This document shows positions 1-7,928 of a stretch of 64,000 nt of DNA, one piece after another. The notes below the pieces were generated by a model. It ran no database searches. It saw only the letters and a program-made list of their open reading frames with translations, and was not told the origin of the DNA. The stretch is from Rhodococcus sp. IEGM 1379 (GTDB lineage Bacteria; Actinomycetota; Actinomycetes; Mycobacteriales; Mycobacteriaceae), in the NCBI RefSeq assembly GCF_030056815.1, contig NZ_JASHKR010000019.1, positions 40,219 to 104,218 on the forward strand, given 5' to 3'. A program made the position numbers and the translations under genes. Within the stretch, counting starts at the first letter, position 1. Every line of letters starts with the position of its first letter.

Positions 1-224
1 CTTCCTCACGAACCGACCTTAAGCACGTTACTCGAGAAGTCCGACAGCTTTTGCCAAAGGTTTTCCCGATCAGGCGTTCAGCCCCTCTCGGAAGCCGAAT
101 CGGGCTGTGAATCGGCTTACATACGTGGTCGTTGTTCACCGATCGCATCGGAAAAGGTCCCTGATCCTCGGCAATAATCCACACCAGCAGTGCTCTGTGG
201 GCCTTCGTCCATTACCGTGGTCGG
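1..224. other. No gene recognised at left edge
   Basis: No reading frame with recognisable protein features is seen in the first 224 bases. A weak 7-bp inverted repeat (AAGCCGA at 92-98, TCGGCTT at 112-118) could be the end of a hairpin belonging to a gene to the left, but it lacks a T-run. Confidence 0.4.
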
Positions 225-812
225 GTGAGCATCCAACCTTCCGGTAGCGCGTCCTGGCCTGCGGTATTGACCTGGCAGGCCCACAATGCTCCGCGTATGG
301 AGTCGGTTCGTGTGCAGTTGAACGGCAACCGCATCAAGGCCTCGGGCCGGATTATCGGGGGCGCTTGCAGCGAACATCCCGCGTTCAGTGCGTCATATGA
401 CCTGGTCACAGACGAAGCTGGTGTCACGCGCAGGCTCTCGGTGCGCACGGCTCTCGCGGCCGGTGAGCGTCAGATGTCGATCAGTCGCGACGAAGAAGGC
501 ACCTGGATGGTGGAGAACGGCGCCCACCATCAGCGGTCGTCATTCGACGGCGCGCTTGATGTCGACGTGATCCTCAGCCCGTTCTTCAACACCCTCCCCA
601 TCCGCCGCTTCGGTTTGCAGAACAACACCGACGACGTGGAGGTTCCGGTTGTGTACGTCAACCTGCTGGATCTGCGTGTCGAGGGCGCCACCATCACCTA
701 CAGCAGTGGCGTCGACGGCATCAGCGTCATGTCCCCGGTGTCCAGTTCCACAGTGTCCGTGGACCATGACGGTTTCATCCTCGACTATCCGGGTCTGGCT
801 GCTCGGATCTAA
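225..812 (+). CDS. Putative glycolipid-binding family protein (DUF1089-like)
   Basis: The 195-residue protein resembles the putative glycolipid-binding family PF06475, known from bacterial genomes without a defined biochemical role. No signal peptide or membrane segment is visible, so a cytoplasmic location is likely. The chosen GTG at 225 gives a family-like N-terminus beginning with a Trp-containing strand. The gene converges on tyrA, with only six bases between the two stop codons. The family call rests on overall resemblance (a beta-rich protein with the stretch LSPFFNTLPIRR) and not on a catalytic motif. Function is not inferred further. Confidence 0.65.
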   Translation: MSIQPSGSASWPAVLTWQAHNAPRMESVRVQLNGNRIKASGRIIGGACSEHPAFSASYDLVTDEAGVTRRLSVRTALAAGERQMSISRDEEGTWMVENGAHHQRSSFDGALDVDVILSPFFNTLPIRRFGLQNNTDDVEVPVVYVNLLDLRVEGATITYSSGVDGISVMSPVSSSTVSVDHDGFILDYPGLAARI

Positions 813-818
813 ACGGAG

Positions 819-1772
819 CTAGTGGCTCCGACGGATAACGCCACCACGACGTCCGGCGTCGCGCATCCCATCGATCCAACCGGGTTCTCCGACGCTTACG
901 TCGGTGATGTCCCAGCGTTCCTGCGATTCGTAGGCTCCTCGCGCAGCAAATCCCGCGTCGACGAGTTCTGCCGTCGAGCCATTTTCGTGGAGATCGATTC
1001 GCGCGCGCTGCAGTAGTTCGAGTGCTTCGTCCAGTGCGATCAGCAGGGCGTCGCGGTTGCCCTCGCACATCGCACGCACCAGTCCCGGTGCGCTGCCGGC
1101 CACACGGGTGCCGTCGCGGAACGATCCGGCGGCCAGTCCGAGAGCGAGTTCACCGCCTGCTGCGCCGGTGATCGCCAAGGTTTCGGCCAGCAGATGTGGC
1201 AGATGCGAAATCCGTGCCACAGCCCGGTCATGTTCGAGGGACTCGGCTGGAACGACCACCGAACCGCAATCGAGAGCCAGGTCCGCAACCTGTGTCCACA
1301 CGTCGGCGTCGACGCCTTCGTCGGTTGCCACGACCCAGACGGCGTCGGTGAAGAGGTCCGCATCGCCCACTGCCCAGCCTGAGGCCGAGGTTCCGGTCAT
1401 GGGATGGCCGCCCACAAAACGCGCACCCAGACCACGGCGCTCGACGGCAGCCTTCACCTCACCTTTCACGCTGACGACGTCGGTGATCGGGTTGTTCGGG
1501 GCGTGCGACGCAATGGCTTCGAGGGTGGCGTCGACCGCCGGCATCGGGACGGCGATCACGATGATCGCACTGGTAGCGTGCGCTTTCCGAAGAACGGCAG
1601 TCAGATCGGTTTGGGCGTCGAAACCGTCCGCACGGGCGGCTTCAGCCGACTCGGCAGAACGGTTGTAGCCCCACACCTGGCGACCTGAGCGCGCAGCGGC
1701 CCGCAGCAGCGAACCACCGATCAAACCGAGGCCGAGAACGCAGACGGGAGGGGCGGAAACTGTCGCAGGCAC
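819..1772 (-). CDS. tyrA: Prephenate dehydrogenase
   Basis: The enzyme oxidatively decarboxylates prephenate to 4-hydroxyphenylpyruvate in tyrosine synthesis. Residues 11-22 hold the dinucleotide-binding signature GLGLIGGSLLRA. A second conserved stretch, FVGGHPMTGTSASG, lies near residue 120 and carries the substrate-site histidine typical of the TyrA family. At 317 residues it has the length of a dehydrogenase without a fused chorismate mutase; no clear ACT domain is visible. It is transcribed divergently from the TadA-associated gene, with under 100 bases between the starts, and no leader or attenuator was recognised. Confidence 0.88.
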   Translation of the reverse strand: MPATVSAPPVCVLGLGLIGGSLLRAAARSGRQVWGYNRSAESAEAARADGFDAQTDLTAVLRKAHATSAIIVIAVPMPAVDATLEAIASHAPNNPITDVVSVKGEVKAAVERRGLGARFVGGHPMTGTSASGWAVGDADLFTDAVWVVATDEGVDADVWTQVADLALDCGSVVVPAESLEHDRAVARISHLPHLLAETLAITGAAGGELALGLAAGSFRDGTRVAGSAPGLVRAMCEGNRDALLIALDEALELLQRARIDLHENGSTAELVDAGFAARGAYESQERWDITDVSVGEPGWIDGMRDAGRRGGVIRRSH

Positions 1773-1861
1773 TCGTTCAGGTTGGCATATCCGGACTGGA
1801 ACTTCGCTACCTGGCAGGTACGGACTTCACTACCTCGCACTTGCCGGGCTACCGTTGCGCC

Positions 1862-2401
1862 ATGGGTGCACAGCGCGCGAGTAACAAGAGCGCCTCCTCG
1901 AATCAGTCGGAGGAGTTCGAAGGCTTCGGGTTGGCGGTGGTAAGTGAAGAAGGAAAGTGGACGGTCAAGCCGTTGACTTCCGCAGCCTTGACGTCACTGG
2001 CGACTGCCGAAACCGAACTCCGCGAGCTTCGTAGCTCCGGTGCAGTCTTCGGTCTTCTCGACGTCGACGACGAGTTCTTCATCATTTTGCGTCCCGCGCC
2101 GACGGGTACGCATCTGTTGATTTCCGATGCGACCGCAGCCATCGACTACGACATTGCGGCCGACGTACTCGACGCACTCAACGTCGAGATCCCCGATATC
2201 GATCCGGACGAGCTCGACAGCGTGGAACCCTGGGCAGAAGGGGATTTGTCGGTTCTGGCTGATCTGGGATTGCCGGAACCCGTCCTCTCAATTATCTCGG
2301 CCGACACCGATCTGTACCCCGACGAGCAGTTGACGATGATCGCTCAGCGACTCGGATTCGAATCCGAATTCTCAGCTGCGCTCGACAAACTTCCTCGGTA
2401 G
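1862..2401 (+). CDS. tRNA adenosine deaminase-associated protein
   Basis: This 179-residue acidic protein belongs to the small actinobacterial family regularly encoded just upstream of tadA. It has no characterised biochemical activity; a role linked to TadA is inferred only from conserved adjacency. The ATG at 1862 is preferred to an in-frame TTG at 1841, because the extra residues are not family-like and would lie close to the divergent tyrA start. The stop codon is immediately followed by the tadA ATG, so the two genes form a tight operon. The C-terminal half is rich in Asp and Glu (for example IPDIDPDELDSVEPW), and no enzyme motif is seen. Confidence 0.8.
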   Translation: MGAQRASNKSASSNQSEEFEGFGLAVVSEEGKWTVKPLTSAALTSLATAETELRELRSSGAVFGLLDVDDEFFIILRPAPTGTHLLISDATAAIDYDIAADVLDALNVEIPDIDPDELDSVEPWAEGDLSVLADLGLPEPVLSIISADTDLYPDEQLTMIAQRLGFESEFSAALDKLPR

Positions 2402-2863
2402 ATGTCTCTCGCTGACGATCAGCGCATGATCCGTGTGGCCATCGATGCCGCACTCGGTGCGTCGGACGCCGATGTTCCCGTGGGCGCCGTGGTCTTCGAT
2501 GCCGACGGCGTCGAGGTTGCTCGCGCGGCCAATGCGCGTGAAGCGTCGTCCGATCCCACCGCGCATGCCGAGATTCTGGCTTTGCGGGCTGCCGCACGCG
2601 TGTACGGCGACGGCTGGCGTCTGGAAGGTGCGACGCTCGCCGTCACACTCGAACCCTGCACGATGTGTGCCGGAGCCTTGGTACTTGCTCGTGTTTCTCG
2701 CGTCGTTTTCGGTGCGTGGGAACCCAAAACCGGGGCCGTCGGGTCGCTGTGGGACGTGGTTCGGGACAGAAGATTGACCTACCGTCCGCAGGTGCGCGGC
2801 GGGGTCCTCGAGGACGAATGCGCTGGGCTTTTGGAGGATTTTTTCCGCGAGCATCGGTCCTGA
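2402..2863 (+). CDS. tadA: tRNA-specific adenosine deaminase
   Basis: TadA deaminates A34 to inosine in tRNA-Arg(ACG), allowing wobble decoding. The cytidine-deaminase-fold zinc site is intact: HAE at about residues 54-56 supplies one zinc ligand and the proton-shuttling Glu, and PCTMC at about 84-88 supplies the two Cys ligands. The length of 153 residues is normal. The start codon abuts the preceding stop, implying translational coupling with the associated protein upstream. Confidence 0.93.
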   Translation: MSLADDQRMIRVAIDAALGASDADVPVGAVVFDADGVEVARAANAREASSDPTAHAEILALRAAARVYGDGWRLEGATLAVTLEPCTMCAGALVLARVSRVVFGAWEPKTGAVGSLWDVVRDRRLTYRPQVRGGVLEDECAGLLEDFFREHRS

Positions 2864-3004
2864 CACCGGTATTCCCGACGGAGATCAATTCCACATCGGG
2901 GTAGCCGGAACCGGATATCGAGGGCATGGTGGAGGCAGATGCTGTCACGGCATCGGCGAATTGCCGGAAGGTGATTTGTTCGCGTTCATTCGATGGGAGC
3001 ACTC

Positions 3005-3196
3005 ATGGGAATCGCAGACAAAGCTCAGAACAAGGCAGAAGACCTCGGGGGCAAGGCCAAGGAAGCTGCAGGCGGTGCCACCGGAAACAAAGACCTCGAA
3101 AACGAAGGCAAGGCCGACCAGGTGAAATCCGCGGTCAAGGATGCTGGTGAGAAGGCCAAGGATGCTGCTTCCAGCATCAAGGACAAGCTGACGTAA
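3005..3196 (+). CDS. CsbD family stress protein
   Basis: This is a 63-residue, highly charged, helix-prone protein with the family pattern GIADKAQNKAEDLGGKAKEA and repeated Lys/Asp/Ala heptads. CsbD-like proteins are general stress-induced in Bacillus and abundant in actinobacteria; the molecular role is unknown. ATG 3005 is chosen over ATG 2993 because the family begins MG(I/L)xDK. Upstream, TTCGAT and GGGAGC stretches leave room for a promoter and a ribosome-binding site. It stands alone between tadA and tRNA-Ser. Confidence 0.85.
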   Translation: MGIADKAQNKAEDLGGKAKEAAGGATGNKDLENEGKADQVKSAVKDAGEKAKDAASSIKDKLT

Positions 3197-3252
3197 AGCC
3201 GCGTCACCTGGCGATTTTTATTCTCGGGGACACGTCCGGTAAAGTAACCAAC

Positions 3253-3343
3253 GGTGGCGTGTCCGAGCGGCCTAAGGAGCACGCCTCGAAAGCGTGTGAC
3301 GGGTAACCCCCGTCCGAGAGTTCAAATCTCTCCGCCACCGCCA
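3253..3343 (+). tRNA. tRNA-Ser(CGA)
   Basis: The acceptor stem GGTGGCG (3253-3259) pairs with CGCCACC (3333-3339), followed by discriminator G and an encoded CCA at 3341-3343. The anticodon loop CTCGAAA between CACGC and GCGTG reads CGA (codon UCG). The long variable arm (ACGGGTAACCCCCGT region) is class II, as expected for serine. The T arm contains GAGAGTTCAAATCTCTC. Confidence 0.95.
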
Positions 3344-3345
3344 AG

Positions 3346-3382
3346 AGTCCCCCGCCTGCTTATGCAGGTGGGGGACTTTTTT
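3346..3382 (+). terminator. Rho-independent terminator of tRNA-Ser(CGA)
   Basis: The arms are 3346-3359 and 3364-3377 (14 bp, one G-T pair) with the loop TTAT, followed by six T residues at 3377-3382. It lies three bases after the CCA end of the tRNA. Confidence 0.92.
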
Positions 3383-3414
3383 GTGCGTTTTGTGCGCCCC
3401 CCTGATGGTGCGAA

Positions 3415-3462
3415 CGACGCTTTCGTCGCCTCAGATGCGCCGAACGTACCGTTCGCTCGAGT
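3415..3462. repeat. Short palindromic intergenic element, related to one at 36377
   Basis: The segment contains a small hairpin (GCGAACGACG, CTTT, CGTCGC) followed by GATGCGCCGAAC..GTTCGCTC. The second half matches, in inverted orientation and with few differences, the left arm plus loop of the hairpin at 36377-36431 (GAGCGAACGTAC..CGGCGCATCT). It lies between the tRNA terminator and the YceI gene. The pairing of the two copies was made by eye. Confidence 0.5.
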
Positions 3463-3536
3463 TCGGAGGCACTTCACAGCGCTTTCCCAGCTAGGAACTC
3501 CTGACAATAGTTGAAGCTGCAACTAGCCTTGGGGTC

Positions 3537-4220
3537 ATGAAAAAAATATGGTGGATCGGCGGAGCTGTCGTCCTGATCGTGCTCGGCTTGCTCGTAGGGC
3601 CGTGGGCGTACGGAAAGTTCGTCGCCGAGGACGACGCCCCAGCTGCAGTGGTGTCCACTCAGGGGGCAGAAGCGGCGTCCGGATCGATCGACGGCACATG
3701 GACGGTGGCGGCCGGTCAGGGTGACAACCAGACTTCTGCCGGATACACGGTGCACGAAGTGCTCAACGGGGCAAGTGTGACGGTTGTGGGTACCACCGGT
3801 GACGTGAGTGGCAACGCGACGATCGCGGGCGAGAAGCTCACCGCCGGAGAAATAACGGTGCAGGTCGCGACCATAGCGACGGATTCGGGACGTCGCGACA
3901 GTCAGTTCACCGGCAATGTGATGGAAACCAGCACTTATCCCACCGCGACATTCACGATCAACTCGCCCGTCGACCTCTCTTCGGTGCCGACGGACGGAAC
4001 GACCGCGACGGTGACTGTGCTGGGCACATTGACGCTCAAAGGAGTGTCCAAGCCCGTTTCCGTGGACATGACCGTTCTGCATTCGGGTGACGCGCTGATC
4101 GCATCGGGCTCGATTCCGGTCACCTGGACGGATTTCGGTGTCGAGCCGCCTTCGCTCGGATTCGTCACGGTTGACGGCAGTGGCTCGGTGGATTTCCTGG
4201 TATCGCTCGCGGTGTCCTGA
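3537..4220 (+). CDS. YceI family protein, membrane-anchored
   Basis: The 227-residue protein has an N-terminal membrane segment (about residues 5-25) and a short linker. A YceI beta-barrel domain follows, the fold that binds polyisoprenoid-like lipids in other bacteria. Supporting motifs are GSIDGTWTV, YTVHEVLNGASVTVVG and the downstream SFLGG-like/TFTINSPVDL pattern, ending in VPVTWTDFGVEPP-type strands. The domain probably faces the cell envelope. No leaderless twin or cytochrome b561 partner is nearby. The ligand is unknown. Confidence 0.82.
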   Translation: MKKIWWIGGAVVLIVLGLLVGPWAYGKFVAEDDAPAAVVSTQGAEAASGSIDGTWTVAAGQGDNQTSAGYTVHEVLNGASVTVVGTTGDVSGNATIAGEKLTAGEITVQVATIATDSGRRDSQFTGNVMETSTYPTATFTINSPVDLSSVPTDGTTATVTVLGTLTLKGVSKPVSVDMTVLHSGDALIASGSIPVTWTDFGVEPPSLGFVTVDGSGSVDFLVSLAVS

Positions 4221-4330
4221 TCCGGCCCGAGTGTGGGCGCGGAGGAGTCGCCAGGGAAGATTAAGGACATGTACTTGTTTCTTAACCGCTCGCGCGGATA
4301 CGAGTGTTGTCGCTACGGGCAGCAGTTGTG

Positions 4331-4681
4331 ATGGTCAGGTGGCGGCCATTCAAGTCGGGTGAAGACCCGGATCCGCGATTCACACTCGCAAACGAGCGGA
4401 CATATCTCGCCTGGATTCGTACCGCGACGGCATTTGTGGCGTCGGGAGTCGGACTCGAAGCCTTTGGTGGCGACATTCTGTCCGCGACGGTCCGTGCTGC
4501 TTTGGCTGCATTACTTCTTGTCGGTGGCGCGCTGATCGCCATCACGTCGTTCATTCACTGGATCAGTGCGGAACGCGCATTGCGGGCGGAACGCTCACTA
4601 CCGGTTCCGTTGATGGCACCAGCGGTGGGCATTGTTCTGGTGATCTGCGCGACGGTCCTGGTGATCGAGGTTGTGAGCTGA
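4331..4681 (+). CDS. DUF202 membrane protein, YidH-like
   Basis: The 116-residue protein carries the DUF202 signature near the N-terminus (ANERTYLAWIRTATAFVA) and three hydrophobic segments. ATG 4331 gives the usual start just before MVRWRPF; an earlier TTG at 4304 is not family-like. The function of DUF202 is unknown. It is followed one base later by a second DUF202 gene, an arrangement common in actinobacteria that suggests the two proteins act together. Confidence 0.85.
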   Translation: MVRWRPFKSGEDPDPRFTLANERTYLAWIRTATAFVASGVGLEAFGGDILSATVRAALAALLLVGGALIAITSFIHWISAERALRAERSLPVPLMAPAVGIVLVICATVLVIEVVS

Positions 4682-4682
4682 C

Positions 4683-5021
4683 GTGACGTCGGTCCGATCT
4701 GAAGACGCACCGAAGCCTCCGGACAAGGGATTACAGTCCGAACGTACGTCGCTTTCGTTCGTTCGGACGAGCCTGTCAATTCTCGGTTTGGCTGTGGCGT
4801 GTTTGCGATGGCTGCCGCCGTTCGGAGCGGTGGCTTTGATCGGCCCCGCGCTCGCCGCGCTGCTGATCGTCGGAGTGACTGTTCACGAACGTCGTTCGAG
4901 GCCGGCACGATTGGCGCAGTTCGCGACCGAAAAGGCCGCGCCCGCACTGGGCATGGGGGCCGTGCTTGCGGTGAGCCTGCTTCTCCTCAGTGCTTCGGGG
5001 CTGTGGATTCTGCTGAAGTGA
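4683..5021 (+). CDS. Second DUF202 membrane protein
   Basis: The 112-residue protein has the shorter DUF202 form: LQSERTSLSFVRTSLSILGLA near residues 18-38 and three predicted membrane segments. The GTG start at 4683 follows the previous stop with a one-base gap. Its 3' end overlaps the convergent hydroxylase gene by 35 bases, so the last dozen residues are constrained on both strands. Confidence 0.82.
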   Translation: MTSVRSEDAPKPPDKGLQSERTSLSFVRTSLSILGLAVACLRWLPPFGAVALIGPALAALLIVGVTVHERRSRPARLAQFATEKAAPALGMGAVLAVSLLLLSASGLWILLK

Positions 5022-5928
5022 GTTCGGATTTCGGTGCCCAGCCGGGCGGGCCGAAGGTGTAGCCGAGTTTGTCTCGCCAGGTTGCTGCGCCGCGCCAATC
5101 ACGGGCGATGGCAGCGTATTCGTGGGTCTGCAGTTTCCAGATGTTGTAGGTTCCGACCGGCGTCGTGAGTCCGTAGGTGGGCCTGTGGGTTTCAGGTTCG
5201 AAGGTGCCGAACAAGCGGTCCCAGATGATCAGGATTCCGGCGTAGTTGCGGTCTAGATATTCGGCATCGGACCCGTGATGGACACGATGATGTGACGGTG
5301 TGTTGAAGATGAATTCGATAGGCCGCCAGAGTTTTCCAACTCGTTCCGTATGAACGAAGAACTGGTAGATCAGGCTGACCGAGACTCCGACGAAGATCAT
5401 CCACGGTGGCATTCCGAGAAACGCCAACGGAAGCCACATGATGATTTCGACGCTTTGGTTCCACTTCTGGCGAAGTGCCGTGCTGAAGTTGAAGTATTCG
5501 CTCGAATGGTGTGCTTGATGAGTTGCCCAGATAGCCCGAACTCTGTGTGCCATACGGTGATACGTGTAGTAGAGGACATCGATTCCGAGTAGGAGAATCG
5601 CCCAGGTGTACCAGGCGTTCGGCGGCAGATGCCACGGCGCGACGTACACCCAGACCGCGGCGTAGCCGATCAGTGCGAGTACTTGCCAGAAGGCGCTTGT
5701 TGCCAGGGAGACCAACCCGAGAAGGATGCTGGTTCGGGCATCGACCAGGTGGTAACCGCCCACTGCGGGTCGTGCTCGACCGTCCGCGTCGTCAGGCTGA
5801 TTTTCGAGTGTTCGCGCTGCGATCCATTCGATCACCAGGAAGAGGACAAACGCGGGGATGGCCAGCGTTACCGGATCATGAAGCGGTTCGAGTAACGACT
5901 TCCAGGATTGGAGAAGGGTCTCCCACAT
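4987..5928 (-). CDS. Sterol desaturase/fatty acid hydroxylase family protein
   Basis: This is an integral-membrane di-iron oxygenase of the PF04116 family, 313 residues long. The histidine clusters that bind the two irons are visible: HRMAH (about 131-135), HQAHH (about 144-148) and, after the last membrane segment, HRVHH, with a further His in FVHTE. Four to five hydrophobic segments flank them. The substrate cannot be deduced; sterols, carotenoids and fatty acids are all known in the family. It is divergent from an Rrf2 regulator 125 bases away, and two inverted repeats lie between them, so regulation by that protein is likely. Confidence 0.82.
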   Translation of the reverse strand: MWETLLQSWKSLLEPLHDPVTLAIPAFVLFLVIEWIAARTLENQPDDADGRARPAVGGYHLVDARTSILLGLVSLATSAFWQVLALIGYAAVWVYVAPWHLPPNAWYTWAILLLGIDVLYYTYHRMAHRVRAIWATHQAHHSSEYFNFSTALRQKWNQSVEIIMWLPLAFLGMPPWMIFVGVSVSLIYQFFVHTERVGKLWRPIEFIFNTPSHHRVHHGSDAEYLDRNYAGILIIWDRLFGTFEPETHRPTYGLTTPVGTYNIWKLQTHEYAAIARDWRGAATWRDKLGYTFGPPGWAPKSELTSAESTAPKH

Positions 5929-5957
5929 GCACTTTGTCCTGTTCTCTCCATTGAGTC

Positions 5958-5983
5958 GTTACATCATGCACCAGGGATGTAAC
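5958..5983. promoter_or_regulatory. Inverted repeat between hydroxylase and Rrf2 gene
   Basis: A perfect 8-bp inverted repeat, GTTACATC (5958-5965) and GATGTAAC (5976-5983), has a 10-base spacer. A second smaller one, TTCCA-TAG-TGGAA, lies at 6026-6038 just before the Rrf2 start. Both are candidate operators controlling the divergent pair. Confidence 0.5.
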
Positions 5984-6053
5984 TGTATGGAAGAGAATGG
6001 CCCTTGTGCCTTTCCCCTTGCGCCTTTCCATAGTGGAATGGTAGGAATTCCCG

Positions 6054-6509
6054 GTGCACATCACCGCAAAGGTTGACTACGCCGTGCGGACTTTGGCTGA
6101 ACTCGCGGCAGTCGGCCCAGGACCGGCCAAAGCTGAATTTCTCGCCACGTCACAGGTGATTCCCCACAAATTTCTCGAGGCCGTGCTGTCAGATCTACGA
6201 CACGGCGGACTCGTCAGCAGCAAGCGCGGACCGGAGGGCGGGTACTGGCTTGCCCGGCCGGCGTCGGAGATCACCATTGCCGACGTCATCCGCGCAGTGG
6301 AGGGGCCGTTGGCGTCGATTCGCGGTCAACGACCGGAGGATGTCGACTACAGCGGCCCGGCGACGCCCCTCAAAGAAGTATGGATCGCGGTTCGGGTGAA
6401 CCTCCGCGCGGTACTCGAAAACGTCACGATTGCGGACGTCGCAGTCGACGGACTCCCGGAATTCGTTCACGAGTTGACGGCGGATCCGGGGGCCTGGAAG
6501 CGGCGCTGA
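6054..6509 (+). CDS. Rrf2 family transcriptional regulator without cysteines
   Basis: The 151-residue protein has the Rrf2 winged-helix N-terminus: VDYAVRTLAELAA, the recognition region KFLEAVLSDLRHGGLVSSKRG and the wing GPEGGYWLARP. Many Rrf2 proteins sense through an Fe-S cluster held by three cysteines, but this one contains no cysteine at all. It must therefore use another signal or act constitutively. It starts at GTG 6054 and is divergent from the membrane hydroxylase gene, its likely target. Its last codons run into a 24-bp tandem repeat. Confidence 0.85.
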   Translation: MHITAKVDYAVRTLAELAAVGPGPAKAEFLATSQVIPHKFLEAVLSDLRHGGLVSSKRGPEGGYWLARPASEITIADVIRAVEGPLASIRGQRPEDVDYSGPATPLKEVWIAVRVNLRAVLENVTIADVAVDGLPEFVHELTADPGAWKRR

Positions 6510-6581
6510 CGTTTGCTGCAGTAGCGGCGCTGACGTTTGCTGCAGTAGCGGCGCTGACGTTTGCTGTAGTAGCGGCGCTGA
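6499..6581. repeat. 24-bp tandem repeat, about 3.5 copies
   Basis: The unit AGCGGCGCTGACGTTTGCTG plus CAGT repeats at 6499, 6523 and 6547 (one C-to-T change in copy three), with a partial fourth copy from 6571. The first copy contains the stop codon of the Rrf2 gene and the array ends just before the stop of the opposing GGDEF gene. The unit length is a multiple of three, so one frame stays open through the array. Confidence 0.9.
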
Positions 6582-7697
6582 TTACGACTCGGTTTGATTG
6601 AACCGCGTCATGTCGAGTGGGGCTGTGTTTGCAGAGTTTCCGCCGGCCGACTTTGCTTGGTACATCAGATAATCCGCATGCACGATTGCGCGTGAGAAGG
6701 CGTTGTAGTCGAACTGTTCCAATTGCGGAATGAACGGCATTGTGGCGGCGCCGACACTGACGGTCGCAAGGGGAGCGTCGGTGGGTTCGATGGCGGCGCG
6801 GGGGAGCGTCGCGATGCGTTTGCGCAATCCGTAGGGCGTTCCGATCATGACGATCGTGAATTCTTCTCCGCCGGTGCGCGCGACGTAGCCGAAGCCGTTG
6901 ACGTGTTGTTGGAGTCGGTTGGCGGTTCTGATGATGACTGTGTCGCCGACTTCGTGGCCGTAGGCGTCGTTGACGGATTTGAATTTGTCGATGTCAACGA
7001 CCGCGACGGCGATGTCGGCTCGGTTGGCGTGGGCGATCGACCAGACGCGTTCCGACATGTCCCACAGTCCTCGACGGTTGAGCAGTCCGGTCAGTGCGTC
7101 GATTTTCGAGCCCGTCGCGCGGGCCAGGAGTTGGCGCCAGGCGAACTGAATGGTGGCTGGAATGAAGATGACGGCGCACAGTACGACGTCGGTGCGCGCG
7201 ATAATGCCGGCACTGGACGAGGTTCCGTCGGCTATGGCGAGGATCGCGAGGGAGATGATGAAAGTGCAGGAAAAGGCCAGGTGGAAGGCGAGCCATCGAA
7301 AGTTGAGAAAGTAGGTGAAATAGGCGCCGGAGGCCACGAAGAGCGCGGCGGCGAAGAGCGCTGCATCGTGGTTGGTGAACGTGATGATGACGGACGCTGT
7401 CCCCAGATCCGCCCAGATTCCGAAGAGTTTGGTGGCTCGCGGTCCGCGAACCTTCCCCAGGAACCATGCAGCGGTGGGGAAGAGGTTGGCCGTCGCGAAG
7501 GTGATGAGCCAAGCGCGAGCAAAGGGTCCATCGGGGCCTTCGCCGCTGATCAGGAACAGATACGCGACGATGGAAAAGTTGAGCGAGCAGAACCCGATGG
7601 TGATGTTGACGAGTCTCAGCACTGATCCGGGACTGTTCTTCGTCCCCCACAGCATGGCCGAGGACGGCACCGGCCAGGTGTGTAGGAGTGAATCCAT
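6582..7697 (-). CDS. Membrane-bound GGDEF diguanylate cyclase
   Basis: The protein synthesises cyclic di-GMP from two GTP. Its 371 residues comprise an N-terminal region of about six hydrophobic segments (residues 25-190), probably the sensor, and a C-terminal GGDEF domain (about 200-350). The domain begins with DALTGLLNRRG and has an intact active-site loop RTGGEEF. The usual RxxD inhibitory site is not evident before the GGEEF loop. No EAL domain is fused; a separate EAL gene lies 11 kb away at 18996. It is divergent from a TetR gene, with 183 bases between the outermost plausible starts. Confidence 0.9.
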   Translation of the reverse strand: MDSLLHTWPVPSSAMLWGTKNSPGSVLRLVNITIGFCSLNFSIVAYLFLISGEGPDGPFARAWLITFATANLFPTAAWFLGKVRGPRATKLFGIWADLGTASVIITFTNHDAALFAAALFVASGAYFTYFLNFRWLAFHLAFSCTFIISLAILAIADGTSSSAGIIARTDVVLCAVIFIPATIQFAWRQLLARATGSKIDALTGLLNRRGLWDMSERVWSIAHANRADIAVAVVDIDKFKSVNDAYGHEVGDTVIIRTANRLQQHVNGFGYVARTGGEEFTIVMIGTPYGLRKRIATLPRAAIEPTDAPLATVSVGAATMPFIPQLEQFDYNAFSRAIVHADYLMYQAKSAGGNSANTAPLDMTRFNQTES

Positions 7698-7875
7698 GGA
7701 GTTCCTTAGCGGTTCAAGGTGGCGATTCGACGCTGGGTAGTCGGTTGGTTAATCAATGGCAACCATATTGCGTAATTGTCTGGCGTGGGTGTGGGTTTGT
7801 CGAGAGCGTGCAATTTCTATCGACATGTGTGACTGGGGTTACAGCTGCCGTGCGGGTGTGCTCTAATCCACAATT

Positions 7876-7909
7876 TTGCAGTGCTCTGCAAAGTTGCAGA
7901 TGTCTGCAA
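7876..7909. promoter_or_regulatory. Two tandem TetR-type operators
   Basis: Two copies of TTGCAG-N4-CTGCAA lie at 7876-7891 (spacer TGCT) and 7894-7909 (spacer ATGT), centres 18 bases apart. They sit directly before the likely GTG start (7929) of the TetR gene and within its probable promoter, suggesting autorepression by two stacked dimers. Confidence 0.8.
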
Positions 7910-7928
7910 GTTCGGTAGCGTGGGCGGA

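Noticed and set aside
6499..6581. Possible CRISPR array from regularly spaced repeats
   Set aside because: Copies are directly adjacent with no spacers, and no cas genes are present; it is a simple tandem repeat.
7881..7928. Longer TetR protein starting at GTG 7881
   Set aside because: It would start inside the tandem operators and add residues unlike TetR N-termini; GTG 7929 gives a normal protein.
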